Positions 1-7,428 of a stretch of 15,705 nucleotides of DNA are shown here, one piece after another. The translations under genes and the position numbers were made by a program. The stretch is from Zelonia costaricensis (Eukaryota > Euglenozoa > Kinetoplastea > Trypanosomatida > Trypanosomatidae). The notes under the pieces are model-generated. The model was not told the origin of the DNA. It searched no databases and worked only from the letters and a program-made list of their open reading frames with translations. How positions within the stretch are numbered: position 1 is the first letter of the stretch; each line of letters starts with the position of its first letter. The stretch lies in the NCBI GenBank assembly GCA_030849075.1, contig JASAOO010002977.1, positions 1 to 15,705 of the forward strand. The letters are read 5' to 3'.

Positions 1-1
1 C

Positions 2-610
2 CTCGACGTCCACAACGAGCAGGGCATCAGCCAGAGCATGGTGAACCGCGCCCAGGGCGCTGAGGCGCTGCCGACCGTGTACGTCGGCCACGGTCAGGGC
101 TCGGCCATGGCGCAGCTGTGCGCGTGCGCCTCGGGCAACCAGGCCATAATCTTCGACGGCACCACCCTCTCCGACCTGCTCGTCGGCAACGCCGTGGCGC
201 ACCAGTGCATCAAGTCCGAGCCCGTCGCGGAGACGGAGCGCCAGTTCAACGTGGTCTTCTACCGCACCTCGGCCTCGGCGAGCAAGCAGGACGCCACCCT
301 GGCGACCATCCACGCCGCGGCCAAGAAGGTCGCTGCACAGGAGGCGAAGGAGGCGGCCGCGGCGAAGGCGGCGGCTGAGGCCCAGGCCCGCAAGAACGGC
401 CAGCAGATCCCGAAGCCGGAGGAGGAGGACAAGAGCGCCGCGGAGTTCTTCAAGACCGTCGAGTACAACTTGATCGGCGGCATCATCCCGGCCGCCGCGC
501 AGGCCCGCCTCAACAAGACCGGCCGCTACAATGCCAAGGCCCTGAGCGACATGTTCGTGGACTACACCGCGTCGGTGCAGGCGGCCCAGAACCCCTACCC
601 GCAGGCCTAA
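2..610 (+). CDS. C-terminal part of a protein with a degenerate lipase-like (alpha/beta hydrolase) elbow and a charged helical segment; 5' end outside window
   Basis: The reading frame is open from base 2 to the TAA at 608-610, giving 202 codons plus stop; no start can be chosen because the gene begins upstream. Bases 77-112 encode V-Y-V-G-H-G-Q-G-S-A-M-A, which has the shape of the nucleophile elbow of class 3 lipases and other alpha/beta hydrolases (G-x-S-x-G), but the serine position is glycine (GHGQG at 86-100). If the fold assignment is right, the domain is probably non-catalytic. From about base 300 to 420 the protein is rich in Ala, Lys and Glu and probably forms a long helix, followed by a Pro/Glu linker and a C-terminal stretch ending N-P-Y-P-Q-A. 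No signal peptide or membrane segment is visible in this part. A flagellar or paraflagellar rod component is possible, since such proteins often carry similar Ala/Lys/Glu helices, but this is only a guess. The coding call is firm; the function is not. Confidence 0.8.
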   Translation, partial: LDVHNEQGISQSMVNRAQGAEALPTVYVGHGQGSAMAQLCACASGNQAIIFDGTTLSDLLVGNAVAHQCIKSEPVAETERQFNVVFYRTSASASKQDATLATIHAAAKKVAAQEAKEAAAAKAAAEAQARKNGQQIPKPEEEDKSAAEFFKTVEYNLIGGIIPAAAQARLNKTGRYNAKALSDMFVDYTASVQAAQNPYPQA

Positions 611-686
611 GCGCATCGCGGCCCCCGACCTCTACCCCCTGCGCGTGTGCCCTTTGGGAAGTACAAGGCGAGGGGGGTCAGAGGCA

Positions 687-705
687 TGTGTGTGTGTGGG
701 GGGGG
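687..705 (+). repeat. TG microsatellite running into a G tract
   Basis: Six TG units are followed directly by a run of G residues, about 75 bases after the stop of the first gene. It probably lies in that gene's 3' UTR. Such tracts are common in Leishmania-type untranslated regions. Confidence 0.8.
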
Positions 706-1673
706 AGGGACAACGGGTAGAAGCGCACCGGGCTCGGTGGTTGTTCGCTCGGGGGTGGGTGTAGCGACACCTCTGCGTCCGGGGCATTGTGAGGCTGGGC
801 GGCGGTGAGGTGTAGCGAGTCACATAGGATTTCGATGAGGCGGCAGCACTGAAGCGGCTCGGGGGCGGGGGGCTGATGAGATGGAACACACAGGCCACCC
901 CATTTCCGAAAAGAAGGGGGCCGGCCGGCTCTGCCGTGTGCGCACAAGAGTGTCGGCAATCGCACTTTGCCCGACAGCCGTGCAGTTCTCATCCTCCCTT
1001 CCCCTCGCGTCCTCTGTTTCCTCCCTCTCGTCCACAGCGTTCGACGCGCTACGTGGCAGCGCCACAAGCTCCTGCGGTGGCTGGTTCGGCGCGTGCCCGC
1101 CACGTTCTTTTTCATTGTACCGTGCTTTCATGTTGTTTCACCACTGTTCCCTCTCTGACGTGGATGCCACTCCGCGTCCCTGTCCCCCCCCTCCCCGAAC
1201 TCTCCCCTCCCTCGTCTGTCCGCTTCGCTGCCCGACACGCGTCATCTGTTTCGTCAGATATGAATGAACCTCCTCTCCTTCCCCCTTCCCCTTCCCCTGT
1301 ACTGACCCCTCTTCCACTTCCCGTCTTCGAATGCCGCAAAGACCTCACAGGAGCAGCACGCGTTGCAGGGACGCGCTCTCTGACAAGTTCGCTTCCCTTT
1401 TTTTCTTTTTCTCTTCTCGTCTCGCCGGTGGCCGTTCTTTCTTTCTCGGTTTTCTCGCCGCATTGTTTTCCTGTCATCTGTTCGGGTTTGTTACGGGGGG
1501 CGAACGCCGCTGCGAATGTCCGACCTCTTCTTTTTTTCGTTCTTTGCCGTACCACCCTTCAAGCACCAGTCGACGGCGGCTCAACCCCCCATGGTCTCCT
1601 GCCCTTGTAACGCTCTGTGTGTTGCCGCCGTTTGTTCATTGTTCAACACAGCTTCTCCGTGTCCCTGCGGAGT

Positions 1674-1684
1674 GGGGGGGGGGG
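1674..1684 (+). repeat. G11 homopolymer
   Basis: A run of eleven G residues in the long non-coding interval. The C13 run at 1740-1752 lies 55 bases downstream, so the two could pair in a transcript. Confidence 0.85.
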
Positions 1685-1739
1685 CGCAGAATGGATGCTG
1701 CGTCTGTGGCGCTCCCAGAACGCCGGCGCCTTCTTCTCA

Positions 1740-1752
1740 CCCCCCCCCCCCC
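1740..1752 (+). repeat. C13 homopolymer
   Basis: A run of thirteen C residues, complementary to the G11 run at 1674-1684. Confidence 0.85.
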
Positions 1753-1872
1753 ACCCTCGGGGCCCATGTAACACAAAATGGAACGAGGCAGGTGCTGGGG
1801 TTGGACGCTTACACTGCACCGTCGAGAAGGGGCATCTGCACGGGTGGTGGATGTCACCGTAGCCACGACTTC

Positions 1873-1885
1873 TTTTTTTTTTTTT
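1873..1885 (+). repeat. T13 homopolymer
   Basis: A run of thirteen T residues in the long non-coding interval. It resembles the polypyrimidine tracts that guide trans-splicing and upstream polyadenylation, but no credible reading frame starts soon after it. Confidence 0.8.
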
Positions 1886-2953
1886 CGTTCTCGGTTTTAT
1901 ATGTAGTGAATGGGCGAGACTCGCTGTGCCCTTCCAAAAGAAAACAAAAAGACGAACGAACCCACTTCGGAAGGCTGTTTTGTGTGATTTGCAAGACGAC
2001 GCGTGCACGCTCCGGTAGTGTGCCGCGTGTTTTCCGCGTACGACGCGCTGGCACCGCCGCAGCTCCGCTGCCCTTCTTGACTTCTCTTTCCAACAGTGGA
2101 AGCGGGGGTGCGGCACCGCGTCGTTCGTGCAGAGAAGAAAGGGCGAGAATGGCAACGAATCAAAACCAACAATAAAGCGCAGTCTTACCGGCATGCGCTT
2201 GCCGAGTCCGCACTTCTCCGTGTCGTTTGATGTTTCTCCCGATGGCTGGTCTGGCCCGAGTGTGTGCGTGCCGCTGTTGGTGTTTGTGTGTGAGCGTGGG
2301 TGTCTGGCTGTACTGTCTCTCTCATTTCCGTTTTTGTTGTTTTTCTGTTTTCTGGTTGTTTCCATCTCATCTGCGGCCCCTTCCAAAAGGAGAAAAAAGA
2401 AAATGACTGTCGAGGACCACCGAGGCTGGGCGAGACTGACGTAGCGCATGAGGGGAGCGCGTAACATTGACCGCATCGAGCCAAGGGAAGTCAAGAGAGA
2501 TGGGGTGAGGAAGATGTTGACGGCGTGGTGCAAGTGGTGTTGGACGGAAAAAAGGGCACCAGGCACAACCGGCAAGAAGGGTCCGTGAGCTTTTTGGACG
2601 AGAGAAGCACACGCTCACGTTTCGCCTTTTTTTTTTCCTGTGCCTTGGCACACTCCGCCTTCCATGCTCGCGTGTAGCCCGGTCATGCAGATTTCGCCCA
2701 CCTGCCCCTTTCGGTCTTACACCCTCTTGTCTCGACAGACCCCCCTTCCTCGTTTTTGCTGGGAACAACCGAACTCACTGTGAACCAAGTCGTCGTCGTC
2801 CCCTCCTCTTTGTACCACGAGAATAGGAAGAGAGTGGCACGCGGCTGCTGCAACGACCACTACACTTGGACTATTGCTCGTGGCCAACATTGGGGACGGG
2901 CACCGTGGGTTTACCAGCGGCTGCGGTGATGCCGTGTGCAGTTCCCCGTGCAG

Positions 2954-2965
2954 TTTTTTTTTTTT
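2954..2965 (+). repeat. T12 homopolymer
   Basis: Twelve T residues about 370 bases upstream of the SET-domain gene. It is a possible distal polypyrimidine tract for that gene, but the CT-rich region at 3117-3257 is closer and more extensive. Confidence 0.75.
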
Positions 2966-3212
2966 CCCGGTGGTCCACGTGGAGTCACCCAGCCGAATGA
3001 CGCGCGTGTCTTTGACCGTCGCTCGACACCGACGGGTTGCGAGCGCACCTGGGATACGTGTGCTCGCTGCCGCTTTGCCACTGCTCACTGTCTCTTCTCT
3101 CTCTCAACGCCCACCGCTTCCTCGCCCTCCCCCCCCCTCTCCTCGTCGTCGTCCACCTCTCTCGCTATCCTCATCTACACTGCCACAATCGCGCTACTGT
3201 TCGGCCCCCTTG

Positions 3213-3230
3213 ACACACACACACACACAC
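3213..3230 (+). repeat. (AC)9 microsatellite
   Basis: Nine perfect AC units immediately upstream of the CT-rich tract and likely splice acceptor of the SET-domain gene. Dinucleotide arrays like this are usually length-variable between strains. Confidence 0.9.
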
Positions 3231-3257
3231 GCCCGTTCCTCACTCCCCCGCCCCTAG
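3231..3257 (+). promoter_or_regulatory. Probable spliced-leader acceptor of the SET-domain gene
   Basis: A C/T-rich tract ends in AG at 3256-3257, 76 bases before the ATG at 3334. Further AGs lie at 3267-3268 and 3274-3275, so the exact site is uncertain. The assignment follows the trypanosomatid rule that the spliced leader is added at an AG soon after a polypyrimidine tract. Confidence 0.4.
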
Positions 3258-3333
3258 CAAGTCGCAAGGCCATAGCTCTCTCCCTCGCCTGTTCTCTTCC
3301 ACCGTCGACATTCCATTCCGTCGATGTCATGCG

Positions 3334-4419
3334 ATGAGCCTCCTGCATCGTTTGCACGGCGCCCGTAGCGGCTGCGTTCTGCGGCAGCACCGGCGGCGCA
3401 GCGACGGTGTGCGTGGCATGTTCGCGGCGACTGCGCTACACCGCGGGGGCCTCATCTTCTCCGTCCCACTTCACTACTGCTTCCTCACCCACCCGCCCCT
3501 CGTGATGCGTCACGCGTGCACTGCCACGTGTGGTGTGTTTGATGCAGCAAGGGCCTCAGCAGAGCTGCGCCGCTGCAATCGCGGTGTAAAGCTCTGCCCA
3601 GAGGCCTGGACGTGGCTGCAGCGCCTCTCTCCAGACGCCGCCTCCGATCAGGTGTCGCTCACGTCCACCATCTCGTGCGACGCTCCCGCGACGAGTTCCA
3701 CCGGTGCGCCGTCGGTCATGTCGCTCACCCTGTCACCGGTGGAGGCGGCGCTGGCCACCAGCGTGGCGCTGCGCTACTTGTACAGCACCGCTCTGGGCCT
3801 GCCGGCGGCGACGCGCGTCACACACCGCATCGGGGCCGCACCGCACGACTTGTCGGACCGGTTAGTGGCCAGCCTGCCGTTTGACGTGTACCTGCGCCAC
3901 GGCGTCGAGTCGCTCTACGGCGACGCGTCCTCGGCGGAGGCGCACCTGTGCCTCGAGCAGCTCACGGCAAACCTCCGAGATGCCGTTCTGACGCACGCCA
4001 ATGCGACGGAGTTCCGCTTCCTCGACGAGGCCGCGCCGCTTGTGGACGCTGTCCTCCTGGTGAGCCTCTACCTGATCCGCTCGCGCGTGCTGCAGGTGCC
4101 CGTGCTGTCAAGCTCGCCCGCTGTTCCGGATCGATGCTGCTGCATCTTCGCACCCGGACTCGATGGGCTGAACCACGCGTCGCTTGCACCTACCGCGGCG
4201 GTGGTCGTGTCGGCGGCGCAGCGCGCTGTCGTCGTTCGCGCGGTACGGCCCGTCGCCCGCGGGGAGGAGATCACGCTGGATTACAGGCGAGCCGGTGGCA
4301 GTGGCAGTAGTGCAGGCTTGCGGGGACTCGCCGCGCAGCCTCGGACGCCCGAAGAGGAACGGGAGCACCACATGGACCACGACTGGGCGTCTCGATATCT
4401 CATGGAAGACGCCGTGTGA
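3334..4419 (+). CDS. SET-domain protein of the SETD3/LSMT type, possibly mitochondrial
   Basis: This 361-residue protein shows the split SET pattern of the SETD3/Rubisco-LSMT group of protein methyltransferases. Residues 27-45 (R-G-M-F-A-A then G-G-L-I-F-S-V-P) match the first SET motif. D277-x-x-N280-H281 matches the D-x-x-N-H cofactor motif, and G310-E-E-I-T-L-D-Y317 matches the closing G-E-E-x-x-x-x-Y with its tyrosine. The roughly 210 residues between the first and second motifs correspond to the variable inserted region (iSET). Family members usually run to 450-600 residues because a helical substrate-binding domain follows; here only about 44 residues follow Y317, so that domain appears absent. 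The first 25 residues are Arg/His-rich without acidic residues, compatible with a mitochondrial presequence. The ATG at 3334 is favoured over the one at 3418 because the first SET motif begins before the latter. Enzyme class is fairly secure; the substrate is unknown. Confidence 0.85.
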   Translation: MSLLHRLHGARSGCVLRQHRRRSDGVRGMFAATALHRGGLIFSVPLHYCFLTHPPLVMRHACTATCGVFDAARASAELRRCNRGVKLCPEAWTWLQRLSPDAASDQVSLTSTISCDAPATSSTGAPSVMSLTLSPVEAALATSVALRYLYSTALGLPAATRVTHRIGAAPHDLSDRLVASLPFDVYLRHGVESLYGDASSAEAHLCLEQLTANLRDAVLTHANATEFRFLDEAAPLVDAVLLVSLYLIRSRVLQVPVLSSSPAVPDRCCCIFAPGLDGLNHASLAPTAAVVVSAAQRAVVVRAVRPVARGEEITLDYRRAGGSGSSAGLRGLAAQPRTPEEEREHHMDHDWASRYLMEDAV

Positions 4420-4490
4420 GGAAGCGGAGGAGTACGGTTGGGTGCGTGGCGTCTCGTCCCGGTGGTCTCTCCTGCACGTGTGTCTGTGCA

Positions 4491-4514
4491 TGTGTGTGTG
4501 TGTGTGTGTGTGTG
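4491..4514 (+). repeat. (TG)12 microsatellite
   Basis: Twelve perfect TG units about 70 bases past the stop of the SET-domain gene, probably in its 3' UTR. A similar TG run lies about 75 bases after the stop of the first gene. Confidence 0.9.
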
Positions 4515-4575
4515 TTCGTGTGTGCCGCGTGCGCTGCTCGCCATCTTCACAGGTTTTACGGTGTCTGACCGACGG

Positions 4576-4591
4576 AAAAAAAAAAAAAAAA
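4576..4591 (+). repeat. A16 homopolymer
   Basis: Sixteen A residues about 160 bases downstream of the SET-domain gene. It could be a decayed retroposon tail or simple slippage sequence; nothing flanking it decides. Confidence 0.85.
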
Positions 4592-5283
4592 GAGATGCGC
4601 GTGTCTTCTTTATAGAGACGTAAAGCAGAAGCGCACCGCCGCAAGTCTCGCCTTGTGACTGCTGGCCGGTCTCCTCCATGGTTAACGAAGGGTCGTGGCG
4701 GTGCCCCACGCTTCTCTGCCGTGCCACGCTATACCTCACCTCCTTCTCATCCACCCCCCGCCCCCTTTTCTTTCACTGCATCCGCGCTGCGTTCAACACA
4801 GCGTACCGCACATCCGTGGCGCCGATCCTGGAGCGCGCGCTGCGACCCTGTCCCCCTCCTTGGCAATTCACTTTCAACCCTCTCTTGAAGGGGCACTGTA
4901 ACACAGACACACGCACACACACCCTCGCACGTGCGCTGACAGGGTTCTGCAACGTCCCCGTTTCGCTGCTTCCACGCGAAAAAAGGAGAGGAAAAGAAGC
5001 GGCCAGAGCGTGTCGTGTCCCTCTGCCCCTACGCAGCGCGTGGAAGCGCCGCACCCCATCATTCTTCGTCCTTCGAAAGCGTGTCTAGTGCAGAAGGGCG
5101 TGTGTCGGCGTTCTCTTGCGTTCTTTCGACGATCGTCGGCATAAAGCGGATCTCCTGCCATTCGGTTCCTTGACCACCTCTCCTCTCTCCCACCCTCCGC
5201 TCCCCTCCGGGCTTGCGCGTCGTCGTCAGCGGTTGTGGTGCAGGTGAGAAGATCAAACAAAGGCCCGCGTCGTCCGTCGCATG

Positions 5284-5297
5284 TTTTTTTGTTTCAG
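5284..5297 (+). promoter_or_regulatory. Probable spliced-leader acceptor of the RlmI-like gene
   Basis: A T7 run followed by G-T-T-T-C-A-G ends in AG at 5296-5297. No other AG occurs between it and the ATG at 5415, leaving a 117-base pyrimidine-rich 5' UTR. Its position downstream of the GTG at 5235 argues against the longer upstream reading of this frame. Confidence 0.55.
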
Positions 5298-5414
5298 GCT
5301 CTTCTTCACGTTCTTTTGTTCATTTCCCGGCGTTACCACTGTCCTTTTGCTTGTGGCTTGCTTAACTGTGATCCTTACCTCCCTCTCGCACGCCGTGTGT
5401 GGCCTTGCGCTCGT

Positions 5415-6812
5415 ATGCACGCCAAGGTACTCGCACCGCTGGCGGGCAGCCGCCTTCAAGCCGCGCAGAAGTTCCCGCAGCTGCGGCTGCAGCCGACGCA
5501 GCACCGCTGCATTACGCGGCACCGCCAGTGTAACCTGCCGCTGCGCATCTTTCAGCCAAACAGCGTCGACTTTGCGCAGCGCGAGCTCGAGCCAGGCCGC
5601 GTCGTCGAGGTGCGCCGCGACGACAATACGTTGCTTGCCCTTGGCTTTTATGAACCCCACCTTGGCCGCGTAGATGTCTTCGACATGACGTCGAGCTCCG
5701 CGGCGATGCTGCCGACCATAAGCGAGGACTTTTTCATGGCCCGGGTGCACGAGGCGTGGGAGCGGCGCCGGCGCATTCTGCCGCAGACGCAGAACAACAC
5801 GTATCGTATACTGAACGGCTACGCGGACAGCCTGCCGTCGCTGTTCGTCGACATCTTCTCCGAGTGCTTTGTCCGCGTGGTGGCGACGTCATCGGGGGCG
5901 GAGCGGCTCGTGCCGCCGCTGCTGGAGTTCCTCTCGCGCCGCGGCGCAGAGGATGTGCTGCTGGACACGCCCACGCTCGGCGATGACGCTCGCGCCGCGC
6001 TCATCACGCCGACGGTGTCGCTTCCACAGATGTACGTCGAGGGCGGGGTGAGCCACCTCTGGCTGCGGCCCGACATGCGCCTCCCTTCCACCGAGAACAT
6101 ATTTCTCATCAACCCGGCCCACCGGCGCACACGCCGCATGCTGCGTGACGTGGGGAAGGGCAAGCGGGTGTTGACCATCTACGACCGCAGCGGCTCGGCC
6201 GCGATGAACGCCGTCATGACCGCCAAGCACGTGACCGTGGTGCACCGCGACGAGGCGCCGCTCGAGTGGGCCCGCGCCAACCTCATCTGCAACCACTCCG
6301 CCTCGGTCTTCAAGACGTGCGAGACGGTGCGCTGCGACCCCGCCGAGCTGCGAGTGCGGCACCAGCAGGACGTCGTGTTTGTTGAGTGCCACCCCGCGTT
6401 CCTCAACACGCGCGATCAGTGGGTGAATCTTCTGCAGGCGCTCGCACGCAACAAAGTCATCGGGGTGGGCACCATGCTCATCGTCGCCCAGGAGGAGGCG
6501 CCGCTGGGGGTACGGGACCTGCTGCCACGTCGGCGGGCCCTGTACGGCGGCGACGAAGCCGCTGCGGCGCGCGATTTGCCCATAACACGGCGACCGCTTG
6601 CCGAGGTGCTCCGCACGGCCCTGGAACAGTGCCACCTGCGACTCAAGTTCCTGCGCGCCTTCTCCGTCGCGTGCGACCACCCGCTGCTGCCCGAGGCGGA
6701 GAGCGTGTCCTTCTCGCAAGTGTACCTCGTGGAAGGTCCTGCGCTAGACCAGGTGTTTCGCGTTGCACCGTCCAGCGCGGAGGCGACTCCTACCGCGGCA
6801 GTCACCCGGTGA
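5415..6812 (+). CDS. RlmI-like PUA plus SAM-methyltransferase-fold protein, probably catalytically inactive
   Basis: A 465-residue protein with the layout of RlmI-type 23S rRNA m5C methyltransferases. Residues about 36-95 look like the N-terminal PUA-type domain. Residues 130-146 (Y-R-x-x-N-G-x-x-D-x-L-P-x-L-x-V-D) match the conserved YR..NGE.D.LPGL.VD linker motif. A Rossmann-like domain follows, from about 215. Key positions deviate: motif I reads V-L-T-I-Y-D-R-S-G-S (252-261) where the family has an F-x-Y-T-G-G-like loop; the ribose-binding acidic residue aligns with H277; the D-P-P-x-F motif is C325-H-P-A-F329; and the S-C-S segment with the catalytic cysteine aligns with V-A-Q-E-E (357-361). 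This suggests loss of methyl transfer and a structural RNA-binding role. The N-terminus has many Arg/Lys/Gln and no acidic residue for about 50 residues, suggesting mitochondrial import. The frame stays open upstream to a GTG at 5235, but the first ATG is 5415 and it follows the best splice acceptor. Confidence 0.85.
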   Translation: MHAKVLAPLAGSRLQAAQKFPQLRLQPTQHRCITRHRQCNLPLRIFQPNSVDFAQRELEPGRVVEVRRDDNTLLALGFYEPHLGRVDVFDMTSSSAAMLPTISEDFFMARVHEAWERRRRILPQTQNNTYRILNGYADSLPSLFVDIFSECFVRVVATSSGAERLVPPLLEFLSRRGAEDVLLDTPTLGDDARAALITPTVSLPQMYVEGGVSHLWLRPDMRLPSTENIFLINPAHRRTRRMLRDVGKGKRVLTIYDRSGSAAMNAVMTAKHVTVVHRDEAPLEWARANLICNHSASVFKTCETVRCDPAELRVRHQQDVVFVECHPAFLNTRDQWVNLLQALARNKVIGVGTMLIVAQEEAPLGVRDLLPRRRALYGGDEAAAARDLPITRRPLAEVLRTALEQCHLRLKFLRAFSVACDHPLLPEAESVSFSQVYLVEGPALDQVFRVAPSSAEATPTAAVTR

Positions 6813-7428
6813 GAGAGGGGAGGGGGTGAGGAAGGAGAGGGAAGGGGCAGTGCGCTGTGGCACTTTGGCGACTCGGCTGTTCAACTGTTGCTGGTGTTTC
6901 CTTGACTGCAGGTCACGGTGCGCGTTGCCCACCAGGCGGATGTGACGCGTCAGCTTGCCGGCGTCGCCTTCGTCTCACCTTGGCCACTCCCCTCCCCTTC
7001 CCCGCCTTGCGGGCCTTCGCTTCTCTGCATCCGCACCGGGCGCGTCGCGGCTCACCACAGATCCGTTCTTCAATAACGAGAGCGCGACTCGTCGTCAAGA
7101 AGGGAAAAAAAAGGAGGGACACCACATCGAGAAACACACAAGAAATGCACACACTGTCACGGAGCGTGCAACGGGAGAGTGGGCAGGACACACGACCTGG
7201 AACGTGCGTGCGGCCGAGCTGTTGCTGGCAGCGGCGTGGGGGACTGCCGGTGCTGCTTTTCCTTTCCCGTCGCTCAGTTTCACTCACGTGTCACTCTCAT
7301 CTCCTCCAACCCTTCCCCCCTCCTATGCCCTTTCTTCGCCGCGCTGCTCTCGTGACGGTCCTCGCGCACAGCCACTGCACGCAAGAGCAACCGCACCTCC
7401 CTTCTGAGGTCGACGCGCACCTGTCTTG
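6813..7428 (+). other. Interval between the RlmI-like gene and the large helical-protein gene
   Basis: A 616-base non-coding interval. It begins with a purine-rich G/A stretch after the stop, contains an A-rich patch near 7104-7111, and ends with a long C/T-rich tract at about 7255-7350 typical of a trans-splicing signal. No convincing additional gene is visible. Confidence 0.7.
7291..7371 (+). promoter_or_regulatory. Probable polypyrimidine tract and spliced-leader acceptor of the large helical-protein gene
   Basis: A C/T-rich block is followed by the first downstream AG at 7370-7371, giving a 57-base 5' UTR. An alternative AG at 7276-7277, itself after a pyrimidine run, would give a longer leader that includes an upstream ATG at 7325. 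Further AGs lie at 7384-7387 and 7407-7408. Confidence 0.4.

Larger units (their letters stand above)
611..3333 (+). other. 2.7-kb non-coding interval (3' UTR, intergenic DNA and 5' UTR)
   Basis: This stretch separates the first gene from the SET-domain gene. The open frames crossing it on either strand read as low-complexity Ser/Pro/Arg or Lys/Arg-rich sequence, show no domain motifs, and overlap one another. I take them as chance frames in CT-rich DNA. It contains TG, G, C and T homopolymer tracts and many CT-rich blocks. The 12-mer CCCTTCCAAAAG occurs at 1929-1940 and 2378-2389, followed each time by A-rich sequence. Its size is large compared with the other intervals here (0.56-1.0 kb). 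It probably holds a long 3' UTR of the upstream gene. A short non-coding RNA or a decayed retroposon cannot be excluded. Confidence 0.7.
4420..5414 (+). other. Interval between the SET-domain and RlmI-like genes
   Basis: About 1 kb of non-coding DNA. It holds a perfect TG array, an A16 run, an imperfect CA-rich patch near 4900-4925, CT-rich blocks at 4740-4770 and 5170-5210, and the probable splice acceptor of the next gene at 5296-5297. The 12-mer GTTCAACACAGC near 4792 is also found near 1650. Frames crossing this region have no recognisable domains. Confidence 0.7.

Noticed and set aside
1036..1050. GTTCGA word resembling a tRNA T-loop/B-box
   Set aside because: The following bases do not fit the B-box, and no cloverleaf stems or A-box could be found around it.
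876..1610. 244-codon + strand frame in the long interval
   Set aside because: Composition is Ser/Pro/Arg low complexity from CT-rich DNA, with no domain motif and no gene-like codon pattern.
1643..2575. 310-codon minus-strand frame in the long interval
   Set aside because: Lys/Arg/Ser/His-rich with no recognisable motif, antisense to a one-direction transcription unit, and crossing homopolymer runs.
5235..5414. Upstream in-frame extension of the RlmI-like gene
   Set aside because: It begins with GTG rather than ATG and lies upstream of the best splice acceptor at 5296-5297; the first ATG is 5415.
5889..6719. 276-codon minus-strand frame opposite the RlmI-like gene
   Set aside because: Antisense shadow in GC-rich coding DNA with no motifs of its own.
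7426..7428. Extra N-terminal residue before the large helical protein
   Set aside because: The codon is TTG; translation more plausibly starts at the adjacent ATG at 7429.
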